DNA of 33,153 nt, taken from contig NZ_JAHZPU010000018.1 of assembly GCF_019929575.1 (NCBI RefSeq), positions 1 to 33,153 on the forward strand, written 5' to 3'. Both the position numbers and the translations under genes were made by a program. The notes under the pieces are model-generated. The model did no database searches, had not been told where the DNA came from, and saw only the letters and a list, made by a program, of their open reading frames with translations. Positions 1 through 8,463 of the stretch are shown here, piece by piece; the first letter of the stretch is position 1, and each line of letters starts with the position of its first letter. The DNA is from Streptococcus infantis (GTDB lineage: Bacteria > Bacillota > Bacilli > Lactobacillales > Streptococcaceae).

Positions 1-74
1 CTATACTGTTTTTTGCAACTCTAGTATATCAGATGAACATGTCTTTTGTGTTGCACTTCATTTTACAACAGGGC
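1..74 (+). repeat. Left copy of perfect 74-bp inverted repeat
   Basis: These 74 bases are the exact reverse complement of 33077-33150; the match stops at 74/75 and may continue past the left edge of the window. Read rightwards, the copy carries an ATG at 33-35 and the same first 14 codons as zmpB, but then runs into unrelated DNA and stops after 18 codons (TAG at 87-89), so it is not a gene here. Read leftwards it holds an extended -10 (TGATATACT, 23-31) pointing out of the window. It could be the end of an insertion sequence lying mostly outside, or a recombination arm. The identity is seen directly; the role is inference. Confidence 0.9.
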
Positions 75-298
75 ATATATAACACTTAGAAGTTATATGA
101 AAGTTCTAAATTGAAGTTAGCTAGTCTTACTTTCTAAAACTAAGATTGTTTGACTAACTTAGAGGAAATATGGGACGTAATTTCATTTGACAAAATGGCT
201 TAGGCTAAGACTAGCCTTGGTTTAGCAAACTAAACATCTTCAAGAGAACCTGCTATCAATTGAAAGGTAATTTAGGAATAAGAAACTAGCTCTGTCTT
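75..298. other. Intergenic stretch with no gene seen
   Basis: Between the inverted repeat and the first BOX element I see no coding region with a plausible start and ribosome binding site on either strand. The stretch is AT-rich and has a few weak, imperfect inverted repeats, for example around 116-160, none convincing enough to call a terminator. Confidence 0.5.
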
Positions 299-402
299 AT
301 ACTCAATGAAAATCAAAGAGCAAACTAGGAAACTAGCCACAGGCTGTACTTGAGTACGGTAAGGCGACGTTGACGCGGTTTGAAGAGATTTTCGAAGAGT
401 AT
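299..402 (-). repeat. BOX element (boxA-boxC, no boxB)
   Basis: The 104-bp element begins ATACTCAATGAAAATCAAAG and ends TTTTCGAAGAGTAT, the characteristic ends of pneumococcal BOX elements, and contains the GTAAGGCGACGTTGACG core matching the usual BOX-A1R primer region. The middle boxB module is absent. Its ends are complementary, so RNA from it would fold. It lies downstream of the bgaA terminator. Confidence 0.9.
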
Positions 403-441
403 TGTACTTTCTTGTTGTTCACTACAGTTGACAATGAGCCC

Positions 442-497
442 AAAAAGCGAACAAGACCAGTCTCTGTAGATCAGAAAACTAGTTTTGTCCGCTTTTT
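442..497 (-). terminator. Probable intrinsic terminator of bgaA
   Basis: On the minus strand a 20-base arm AAAAAGCGGACAAAACTAGT pairs with ACTGGTCTTGTTCGCTTTTT, with all three departures from perfect pairing being G-U pairs, and the hairpin ends in a T run. It lies about 58 bp after the bgaA stop codon. The A/T ends make it potentially bidirectional. Confidence 0.8.
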
Positions 498-554
498 ATT
501 GTCGAGATTAGTCTCTTGAACCAATCTCTATGACTTAGATGCTTTTACATCATC

Positions 555-3500
555 TTATTCGTCTTCTTTTTTCTTTCCCATTGCAAAGAGACCAAGAAGT
601 GCTCCTACAACACCTGCTGTTGCAAGGGTTGCATTTTCCTTAGTACCTGTTTCAGGGAGAATATTTTGACGACTTGCAGGCGCTTGGTAGGTCTTGTCTT
701 GTGACATAGCAAGAGCTACTTGTGACTGCTCATCTCTGTATGCTGGTGTTTCACCTGTAGTTGGGGCTGAACCATTCACACTTCCAGTAAATTCTGGAAC
801 TCGGTGACTAGTCCCTTCTCCACCAGGAACGCTACCTTCAAAGTGTGGAACTTGATGGGTAGCTCCTTCTGATCCATTTACATGACCAGTGAACTCAGGT
901 ACTTCATGAACAGCTGCTTCTGCTCCATTGACACCGCCTGTAAATTCTGGAACTTCATGGATAGCTGGATCTGTTTTACCAGATACTTCTTTCTTAGTTC
1001 CGACTAAGACAATCTCATCTTGCGGTGCTTCAATAGTTTCGCGAAGTTTTTCAGTACGGCTTCCATCTAGTGCTACTTCAGTCAGGATACGTTCTTTACC
1101 TTCACGACCTGCTTGAGTTACACGCGTTTCACCTTCTGCTAGAGTTGGATCTTCTTTCTTCACTGTCTTGAAGCTGAGAGCTTCTTCTACCACTTCTAGG
1201 CTAGGAAGCTCTTCCTGAACAGCTGGGGCAACTTTTCCAGTTTCAACCTTTTCTTTGGTCAATTGGATACGGTATTCCTTGACGTGTTTACCACTTTCTG
1301 AAACGAGACGTACCAAGACTGGAAGTTTATCGTCACCACTATCGACAACTGTTGCCGCTACGTTTTCACCAGCTTCAACGGTCACTTTAGGACGGTTTCC
1401 ACTATAGGTTACTTGGTAGTCCACACGAGCTTCAGAGAAGTCAGCAAGCTCTCTACCATCTACAAGAAGTTTAGAAGCAGTATTGTCTTTAGGAGCTTCA
1501 CTTGGTGCGATAAAGGCCATTTCAGTGATAGCCACACCCTTCTTGTCTGCTTTTCTGTCCATGCGCCATCTCATAGCTTTAGCTTTGACCGGTGCAAAGG
1601 TTACATGGATGTCAGTTCCTGCTTGAACTTCTTGATCCGCACGGTATTCAACTTTCTCCCAGTTAGAAGGAGTGTTGAATGGATGTTCTGGATCGTATGG
1701 TTGGTAGTTAGAGTAATATTCTGGTGAATCAAATTCTGGTCCCACATAGCGTTCTAGGACGAGTTTAGAAGGGGCGTCTGTTCCACCATCTGCAAAGAAG
1801 CGAATGCTTCCTTCAGCTACTGTACGTTCAACAATCTTACCATTTTCTCTAAAGATAACCCCTACAGAAACTTCTGGATTATCAGACGGAGTTGGAGACC
1901 AGTTAGTCCAACGACGGGTTTCATCATCTGAACCATCGTTGACATAGTCCACACGGTCATGAGAGTTTGGATCAATATCGTTAGTTGCTGAGGCAAATGA
2001 ACGGTTACTATTATCATCGAAGTCTGGGTTGTCTGAAAGATTTTCACCGAGTTTGTCTGTCACACGTACAGCCACTTCAGCAGTTAAATCAGTACCTAAA
2101 ACGCGACCATGAACTGTAAATTCACCTGCTTTTGTTAGATTTTCTGCTGGAACTGCTTCCCAGTTAACAGCCAAGTCTTTGACTTCATAGTCAGATTTTC
2201 CTGTGAAGTAGACAGGAACTTTTGCTGGTAACTCAAGGGTTTGTCCTTTAGCAACTAAACGAGATGATTTGGCAACAGCAACAGGTTTGCTTGCGAGTAA
2301 ATCTTTATCATTTGTGAAGTGTAGACGGTATTCACCTAGGATATCTCCATTTTCAGCCTTGACAACAACACGAACCGGATCTCCTTCACGCACGCTTGGT
2401 ACAACTGTTGCAATACCATTTTCAGTAACACTTGCTGTAACAGCTGGAGCTTTTCCTTGGCTTGCTTCAAGATAGTAGTCAGTCAAGCCTGGGTTAAAGT
2501 TTGGCAAATCTTTTCCATCTACTTGGATTTGTGCTTGAGCTTTCTTGGCTGCAGCGACTTGTTTAGAGAAGATTTGCATTTCTGTAATAGAAGTACCCCA
2601 TTTACCATCTGGTCGAACCATGCGGATACGAACTGCGTAAGTGTTAACTTTATCAAAGCTAAAGTGGGTCATTTCCCCAGCTCTTACTTGATCTGGAGCC
2701 TTGAGATTTGTTACTTCTTTCCAGTTTTTATCGTCATTAAAGACATGATCTTCGCGTGCTACGAAGCTTGGATTCTTAGGAACTGTTGGAGTTTCTGAAC
2801 CGACATAGTATTCGATGACATAGGATTTAGGTGCACCAACACCGTGGTCTTCGTGGAAGGCGACATTGAGGTTATCAACTGAACGTTTAGACATGATACC
2901 AGAGTCACCGAAGAGAATTCCCACTGAAGCTTCACTTGTACGATTCCAGTTTGTCCAGCGGTTTGCTGGTTGATTATTATATGAGATTAGTTTGTCATTG
3001 ACATTGGCTACCGAGTCACTTGGATTTGAGTCTGATGCAAAGGCAAGTGGCAATTCTGAACCAGTCCACTGGTCAGAAATATTAGCACCAGTTTCTGTCT
3101 GTGAAGACACACGCACATGAAGTTTGGTTGGTAGTTGAGTACCTTCGACATGTCCTGTCACAGTGAAGCTTCCTTCACTTGCGTACTGGCTTGGTTCAAT
3201 AGCATCCCAAGTCACTTTAGCTGAAGATACTTGGCCATTTGAGTGGTAAGTACGGACGCTCTCTGGTAATTGAGGAGCTTCTGCAACTGGAGTTGTTACG
3301 CTGACTTCTTCGACAGCAATGATACCTTCTACAGAAACTTTAGCATGAGCTGCGTTTTCGATTCCTTCTACTTTACCAAGAACATCAAAACTATGGTATT
3401 TAGCAAGGTCTTCCTTAGCAACTGCTTGCCAAGTCACCTTGCGAACTTTTGGAAATCCTTTGTCGTACTCTACAGTTACCGTAGTTGGTAGACTTGGTTC

Positions 3501-6500
3501 TTGGTTCAAACCTGTCACGACACTAACTGGACGAATGGCTTGGACGACTTTGCTTTCAGTATTTGCTTGGATGTTCAAGTCAATCTGACCTTCTGCTCCT
3601 TCAAACTGAGCTTTCAGAGTTACTTGACCTGGTTTGTGCAATTCAAGCATACCTTTACGAACGGCTACATCTCCCTCACCTGAAGTTGAGAAGGTTACCT
3701 TGTCAGCCTTCAAGACTGCCTGAGTACCATCTTGATAGTGAGCCAATACCTTGATACCAACTGTTTGGTCTTCTTTCAAAGCAGCTGCGTTTTCAACTTC
3801 TAGGCTCAAACGTTCAATCTGCGGAGCTTCTTGTAAGAATTGGATAGCATAGGTTTGAAGTGGGCCGCCATCGTTTGGTTGAACATGAATGCTTGCACGC
3901 ATACCATTTGCTTCATTTGCTTGAATAACTGTCACTTGCGCATTTTCAGCTGTAGCTTTGACCTCTGGCAAGGCTACTCCATAAGCAAGCTTGTGGTATT
4001 TTACAGGTTGGTCAGTTGAAAGGCCTTCAACCGCTTGATCTGCCACAGTTACGCTTGGAACTACTGGTGCAGTTGCTTGACCTTCTGCGACCACAAAGGT
4101 CGCATCGATTTGGTCTTCACCTGAAATTCCTTTAGCTTGGATGCGAGATCCTGGGATAGCTAATTTAGCTTGATCTTCAGCTGCAATTTCCCACTTATCA
4201 ACATCATAGCTTCCTACAGTACCATCTGACAATACGTAAGAAACAGATTTGTCGACTGAATTTAGGTCTGTATTTGGAGCGATTCTCTTGACTACAGGTA
4301 ATTCTGCTTCGAGAGCCAAGACTTCAACACGCGCTTCGACGTCTCGTCCGTCTGCCACACCTTTAACAGTCAAGATACCAGGTTCGTTGACATCAACTGC
4401 TGACCATTCTACTGGAAGTTTTGCACGACTGCCATCACTGTAGATAAATGCCACTTTCTTAGGCATATTTGGTGCTTGACCGATAATGGTACGTACTTTA
4501 GGTACTTCTGTACCTAAAACTGTTTTTTCTGCTTGGTCTTTCTTACCTGTGAAGATAGTAGTTTCAGCAGATTTCAAGAGATCAGAGTGGGCAGTCAAGG
4601 TAAACTTACCAGCTTGCTCAGTTGATTTAACAATCACAACACCCTTACCATTGAAGGCTTTACGGATCCATGAACCATCGGCTTGCTCTTTGTAACGCTC
4701 ACGGCTAGCTTGTTCACCGTTGTCCACACCGACAATCTGTCCTTGTCCATGCAACTGGAAGCGCACAAGGTTATTAGCAGTAGGAACTACATTTCCTTTA
4801 CTATCAACAATTTCGTAGTAGATATAAGTAAGGTCTTTTCCGTCTGCTGCGATTGCATTTTCTTCTTTGACTAAGCGTACACCAGCAGGCTCACCAGCAG
4901 TCGTAACCTTATCACGAGCAATTTCATTACCTGCCTCATCACGGGCTACTGCTTCCAAAGTTCCAGGTTGATATGCAACCTTCCACTCAAGGTATAGTTC
5001 CTTGGCATTGGCACCTTCTTGATAAGTACGTCCATCACTTGTTTGTTTCTTGTTAAAGGTTTTCTTACCTAGGGACTCACCATTCAAGAACAGTTCCACA
5101 CTTGCAGCGTTTGAAAACGCACGAACAGGAATCTTACCATCTGCATCCGCTACATTCTCTTTCAAATTAGAGTCTTCCCAGTTCCAGTGAGGAAGGAGGT
5201 GAACCATTGGTTTCTTCTGAGCAGAAACCCATTGGCTTTGGTACAAGTAGTAGTCATTCTTTGGAATTCCAGCTGTATCTACGATACCGAAGTAAGAACT
5301 CTTAACTGGTGTGTTGTTTTGGTTGTGCCATGGAGTAGGCTCACCGATATAGTCAGTACCTGTCCAGATGAATTGACCTGCATAACCTGCATTATCACGG
5401 TCAAAAGTCCAAGATGCAGTGGCTGTTTTACCCCAACCAACACGGTCATTACCGTAGTCGGACTGCTCATAATGACGGTAAGCTTGGTTGCTGTGGACTA
5501 GTTCACTTTCAGGACGGAAATAACTGCCACGAGTACGAGTTGCAGAAGAAGTTTCTGAACCGTAAATCAACCAATTTGGATGTTTAGCACGCAGTTTCTT
5601 GTAGTTATCTTCTGAATAGTTAAATCCAACCGCATCCAATTCGTTCGCAATCTTTTCATGATCACCACTACCATCACCAAAACGGAACTTGTCTGCTCCC
5701 ATAGTAACATAGCGTGTCTTATCAACAGACTTAATCACTTGAACCAAACGTTTAACCGTTGCTAGAGAACGAGCTTTACCGTCTGCCTCACCGATTTCAT
5801 TACCAATAGACCACATGAAGATAGCAGGGTTGTTCTTGCCTCTTTCGACCATGGTGCGTAAATCAAAGTCAGACCATTTTTCACCTTTTTTAGCTTCTGG
5901 ATGAGTAGCATCTTTATCAAAGAAACGGCCATAGTCATACTGTTTCTTACCACCGTACCAAGTATCAAATGCTTCTTCTTGAACCAACAAACCAAGCTCT
6001 GCAGCAATCTGCAAAGTCTGCTCACTAGCTGGATTGTGGGTTGTACGGATAGAGTTCACACCCATATCCTTCATCTGTTTAAGACGACGGTATTCTGCCT
6101 TATAGTTTTCTTCAGCCCCTAGAGCGCCATGGTCATGGTGAAGAGAAACTCCATGGAATTTAATGCGTTCACCATTCAAAGAGAAGCCTTCGTTTGGAGT
6201 CCAGTTATAGTAACGGTAACCAAACAAGTCCTTCTTAGCATCTACCAACTGACCATCACGATAGACACGAGTCACCAATTCATAAAGGGCAGGCTTGTCG
6301 TTAAGAACTGTCCATAGTTTTGGTTTCTCAACTTGTAAAATCGCATTCAAGCTTGTTGATTGATGAGCTTTCAAGACTTGACTGTCTGTACGAACCACAT
6401 CCGTCACTGCTTGACCATTTCGTTCGATAATTTGGTATTCAGCGACAATTTCATGATCTTTGTCATCAGTATTGACAATCTTACTTGTTACATGAGTATT

Positions 6501-7481
6501 AACCTTACCATTCTGTTGTTTTTCAAGGTCTGGTGTTAAGATAGTTGTCCCATTTTTCTCAGCATGAACCTTATCTGTCACTTGAAGAGTAACATCACGG
6601 TAGATACCACTTCCAGAGTACCAACGGCTACTTGGTTGTTTATTGATTGCATGAACTGCAATGACGTTTTCACGACCGTCTTTATTGAGATAGTCAGTGA
6701 TGTCGTATGAAAATTGGTTATAACCATTTGGATAGTGACCAACTAGTTGACCGTTTACATAGACTTGCGAATCCATATAAACTCCATCAAAAACCAAACG
6801 AACATTCTTGTTAAGGTCTTTTTCGTCAAGTTTAAAGGTCTTGCGATACCAAGCATCACCACCATTGAGTTGTCCACCCTCATTTTGGGCAGGAGAATCA
6901 TGATCGAAGTCATTGTAAATACTCCAGTCATGAGGAAGGTCTAATTTCTTCCAGCTTGATACATCTGCATCTGGTTTGATAGCATCTTTGGCATTGGCAT
7001 TGAGTTTAAAATGCCAGTTTTGGTTAAATTCTACTTTACGGTCCTCAACCAATTGATTTACCTCCTCACTGGTAGCCGGTTTTAGGTCCGGTTTTTCCGT
7101 TTGAGCAGATTGATCTTGAGTAATTGCTTGAGGCTTTTTATCTAAGATGGAATCCTCTTTTTTGTCAGAATCTGATTGTAGAGTTTGATCGTCCTGTGCT
7201 TTTTCAGCTTCATGAGCTGGTGTAGCAACTTTACTTGCAACTGATTCAGTTGATGCTTGAAGTTCTGGACTTGCTGTTTCACTAACTTCCTCTTTATGAG
7301 ACTCATCCTCTACTTTTTCTGTAGCAACTGTAATCGGAGTTTCTTCCGCAGCTACCGGATTTGCACCAGCTACACTTGCTCCAAATAAGACTGAACAAGT
7401 ACCGATGACTACTGAGCAAGTACCCACCGTAAATTTTCGGATACTATACACTCTTTTTCGATTCCAATGATCTTTTCCCAT
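555..7481 (-). CDS. bgaA: Cell-wall-anchored beta-galactosidase, GH2 family (BgaA type)
   Basis: This 2308-residue surface exoglycosidase removes terminal beta-1,4 galactose from host glycans and can act as an adhesin (family knowledge). Order of parts: YSIRK-type signal peptide (YSIRKFTVGTCSV near residues 12-24, cleavage about 40); low-complexity linker to about 140; GH2 sugar-binding, Ig-like and TIM-barrel domains (about 150-850) with acid/base E562 in SIGNEIGE and nucleophile E643 in YGSETSS; several Ig-like Big_4-type domains; two CBM71-like modules, each with an RWTNW motif; a G5-like domain; four 17-residue repeats; LPETG at 2275-2279, then a hydrophobic segment and charged tail. The start has AAGGAGG upstream. 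Close to the pneumococcal length (about 2230) with catalytic residues at nearly the same numbers, so it looks intact. Two cre-like sites and a good promoter precede it. Confidence 0.97.
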   Translation of the reverse strand: MGKDHWNRKRVYSIRKFTVGTCSVVIGTCSVLFGASVAGANPVAAEETPITVATEKVEDESHKEEVSETASPELQASTESVASKVATPAHEAEKAQDDQTLQSDSDKKEDSILDKKPQAITQDQSAQTEKPDLKPATSEEVNQLVEDRKVEFNQNWHFKLNANAKDAIKPDADVSSWKKLDLPHDWSIYNDFDHDSPAQNEGGQLNGGDAWYRKTFKLDEKDLNKNVRLVFDGVYMDSQVYVNGQLVGHYPNGYNQFSYDITDYLNKDGRENVIAVHAINKQPSSRWYSGSGIYRDVTLQVTDKVHAEKNGTTILTPDLEKQQNGKVNTHVTSKIVNTDDKDHEIVAEYQIIERNGQAVTDVVRTDSQVLKAHQSTSLNAILQVEKPKLWTVLNDKPALYELVTRVYRDGQLVDAKKDLFGYRYYNWTPNEGFSLNGERIKFHGVSLHHDHGALGAEENYKAEYRRLKQMKDMGVNSIRTTHNPASEQTLQIAAELGLLVQEEAFDTWYGGKKQYDYGRFFDKDATHPEAKKGEKWSDFDLRTMVERGKNNPAIFMWSIGNEIGEADGKARSLATVKRLVQVIKSVDKTRYVTMGADKFRFGDGSGDHEKIANELDAVGFNYSEDNYKKLRAKHPNWLIYGSETSSATRTRGSYFRPESELVHSNQAYRHYEQSDYGNDRVGWGKTATASWTFDRDNAGYAGQFIWTGTDYIGEPTPWHNQNNTPVKSSYFGIVDTAGIPKNDYYLYQSQWVSAQKKPMVHLLPHWNWEDSNLKENVADADGKIPVRAFSNAASVELFLNGESLGKKTFNKKQTSDGRTYQEGANAKELYLEWKVAYQPGTLEAVARDEAGNEIARDKVTTAGEPAGVRLVKEENAIAADGKDLTYIYYEIVDSKGNVVPTANNLVRFQLHGQGQIVGVDNGEQASRERYKEQADGSWIRKAFNGKGVVIVKSTEQAGKFTLTAHSDLLKSAETTIFTGKKDQAEKTVLGTEVPKVRTIIGQAPNMPKKVAFIYSDGSRAKLPVEWSAVDVNEPGILTVKGVADGRDVEARVEVLALEAELPVVKRIAPNTDLNSVDKSVSYVLSDGTVGSYDVDKWEIAAEDQAKLAIPGSRIQAKGISGEDQIDATFVVAEGQATAPVVPSVTVADQAVEGLSTDQPVKYHKLAYGVALPEVKATAENAQVTVIQANEANGMRASIHVQPNDGGPLQTYAIQFLQEAPQIERLSLEVENAAALKEDQTVGIKVLAHYQDGTQAVLKADKVTFSTSGEGDVAVRKGMLELHKPGQVTLKAQFEGAEGQIDLNIQANTESKVVQAIRPVSVVTGLNQEPSLPTTVTVEYDKGFPKVRKVTWQAVAKEDLAKYHSFDVLGKVEGIENAAHAKVSVEGIIAVEEVSVTTPVAEAPQLPESVRTYHSNGQVSSAKVTWDAIEPSQYASEGSFTVTGHVEGTQLPTKLHVRVSSQTETGANISDQWTGSELPLAFASDSNPSDSVANVNDKLISYNNQPANRWTNWNRTSEASVGILFGDSGIMSKRSVDNLNVAFHEDHGVGAPKSYVIEYYVGSETPTVPKNPSFVAREDHVFNDDKNWKEVTNLKAPDQVRAGEMTHFSFDKVNTYAVRIRMVRPDGKWGTSITEMQIFSKQVAAAKKAQAQIQVDGKDLPNFNPGLTDYYLEASQGKAPAVTASVTENGIATVVPSVREGDPVRVVVKAENGDILGEYRLHFTNDKDLLASKPVAVAKSSRLVAKGQTLELPAKVPVYFTGKSDYEVKDLAVNWEAVPAENLTKAGEFTVHGRVLGTDLTAEVAVRVTDKLGENLSDNPDFDDNSNRSFASATNDIDPNSHDRVDYVNDGSDDETRRWTNWSPTPSDNPEVSVGVIFRENGKIVERTVAEGSIRFFADGGTDAPSKLVLERYVGPEFDSPEYYSNYQPYDPEHPFNTPSNWEKVEYRADQEVQAGTDIHVTFAPVKAKAMRWRMDRKADKKGVAITEMAFIAPSEAPKDNTASKLLVDGRELADFSEARVDYQVTYSGNRPKVTVEAGENVAATVVDSGDDKLPVLVRLVSESGKHVKEYRIQLTKEKVETGKVAPAVQEELPSLEVVEEALSFKTVKKEDPTLAEGETRVTQAGREGKERILTEVALDGSRTEKLRETIEAPQDEIVLVGTKKEVSGKTDPAIHEVPEFTGGVNGAEAAVHEVPEFTGHVNGSEGATHQVPHFEGSVPGGEGTSHRVPEFTGSVNGSAPTTGETPAYRDEQSQVALAMSQDKTYQAPASRQNILPETGTKENATLATAGVVGALLGLFAMGKKKEDE
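762..965 (-). repeat. Four 17-residue tandem repeats in the BgaA wall-proximal region
   Basis: Four 51-bp units encode variants of AIHEVPEFTGGVNGAEA. They sit after the G5-like domain and before the LPETG anchor, where they probably act as a spacer. The same PEFTGGVNG core recurs in the seven long repeats of ZmpB at the other end of the window. Confidence 0.9.
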
Positions 7482-7498
7482 AAGATCCTCCTTATATT

Positions 7499-7532
7499 CG
7501 TAACCGCTTCCATTTTTATGTAAGCGCTCTAC
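7499..7532 (-). promoter_or_regulatory. Two cre-like CcpA sites upstream of bgaA
   Basis: CGTAACCGCTTCCA (7499-7512) and TGTAAGCGCTCTAC (7519-7532) each match the cre consensus TGWNANCGNTNWCA at 12 of 14 positions. They lie between the predicted promoter and the ribosome binding site, where CcpA would block transcription when a preferred sugar is present. The match is seen; binding is inferred. Confidence 0.6.
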
Positions 7533-7555
7533 TTTTTCAGTAGTATTTTGCTTCT

Positions 7556-7584
7556 ATTTTATAAAATAATATAAGAAACTTCAA
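7556..7584 (-). promoter_or_regulatory. Predicted bgaA promoter
   Basis: On the minus strand TTGAAG (7584-7579) is separated by 17 bp from TAAAAT (7561-7556), which fits a sigma-A promoter. Transcription would start near 7549, leaving a leader of about 70 nt that contains both cre-like sites. Confidence 0.55.
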
Positions 7585-7678
7585 TACTAGCAGCATAAAA
7601 ATCATACTTTTGATTCTTTTTTCTATAATTTGTAGAAAATCATACAAAACTGAATGTACATTTAGTGAATGATTTTAC

Positions 7679-7860
7679 TAAAAAAGGCGGTGGGACAGAA
7701 ATCGATAGACAAAGTCTCGATTTCGTAGTCCCAGCCCCGCGAGGATGATTAGGAGCTTTTTGGAGTCTAAAAGACGAACAAAAAGTTCAATCAGCTACCG
7801 CGTCAAAGTTTGATTGCTAATAAAAAGTGAGGTCGGGCTCTTTTGTCCCAACCTCTTTTA
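7679..7860. repeat. MITE-like intergenic element with TA ends
   Basis: This 182-bp non-coding block is bounded by imperfect complementary ends (TAAAAAAGGCGGTGGGACAG on the left, TTTTGTCCCAACCTCTTTTA on the right) and has TA at both edges. It contains an internal palindrome AAATCGA...TCGATTT near the left end and a terminator hairpin at the right end. This is the look of a small non-autonomous element of the RUP/SPRITE sort known in pneumococci, but I cannot assign it to a named family from memory. Confidence 0.55.
7822..7855 (-). terminator. Intrinsic terminator after the SUKH gene
   Basis: On the minus strand GAGGTTGGG pairs with CCCGACCTC (one G-U pair) and is followed by ACTTTTT. It lies about 35 bp after the stop codon of the SUKH gene and separates that transcript from bgaA. 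It forms the right end of the MITE-like element. Confidence 0.75.
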
Positions 7861-7890
7861 CGGACTATCAAACTGATATTTCCTTATAGA

Positions 7891-8448
7891 TTATTGACTA
7901 GTTTTCCCATTTGCCAGCAGCTTGATCATCTCATTTTTACGTTTTTCTAACTCTGCAATTTGCTGGAGAAAAAGCTCTGAAAAATCACAATTAAGCTCCT
8001 CGGTTTCACCACTGTTATACCAGTCTAGAGCAACTATGTGATTATCCTTATCAAAGCAAAACACGATATCTCCGTCACCTACGATAGACAGAAATGGGAT
8101 ATAATCCACAAAGCCCAGAGCGTGTAATTCCTTAGTTTGAAGTCGAATGTCTAAAAAGTCTGGGATACCGTTCGCAATCCCCAAGACCTTAATACCTCGG
8201 CAGAATGTCCAAAATGGTGCTACATCGTAAGCCTTGGCTCTTGGCCACAGCTCTTCCCTGACCTCCATAAACAGACCTCCCAGAGCTGACATGGTGAATT
8301 CTCTGAAATCTTCTGGCAGACGAATACCATATTGATTTTCAAAATCCTTTACATCTTCTTCGGATGGTTCATTGCCCATGCAGGCGACAACTTGATAAGT
8401 TTCCTTATCATAGTGACGAAAATAATCATAAACTTCATTGATTGCCAT
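7891..8448 (-). CDS. SMI1/KNR4 (SUKH) family protein
   Basis: This 185-residue protein shows the SUKH signature: an N-terminal helix and the motif EEDVKDFENQYGIRLPEDFREF (about 30-51), then a beta-rich core with FVDYIPFLSIVGDGDIVFCF and a closing acidic/aromatic stretch. Bacterial SUKH proteins are mostly immunity proteins for polymorphic toxins (family knowledge), though some have other roles. The start is supported by AAAGGAAT upstream. It begins 15 bp after the broken GH13 gene, so the two are probably co-transcribed, and it ends before a strong terminator. No toxin gene is next to it. The family call is good; the immunity role here is inference. Confidence 0.8.
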   Translation of the reverse strand: MAINEVYDYFRHYDKETYQVVACMGNEPSEEDVKDFENQYGIRLPEDFREFTMSALGGLFMEVREELWPRAKAYDVAPFWTFCRGIKVLGIANGIPDFLDIRLQTKELHALGFVDYIPFLSIVGDGDIVFCFDKDNHIVALDWYNSGETEELNCDFSELFLQQIAELEKRKNEMIKLLANGKTSQ

Positions 8449-8463
8449 GATTTTATTCCTTTT

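Noticed and set aside
33..89. Short gene at the left edge sharing the ZmpB N-terminus
   Set aside because: It stops after 18 codons once the repeat ends and lacks a ribosome binding site, so it is a by-product of the repeat.
5187..5501. Plus-strand reading frames of up to 104 codons inside bgaA
   Set aside because: They lie opposite the conserved GH2 catalytic region, which is clearly the coding strand, and have no start signals.
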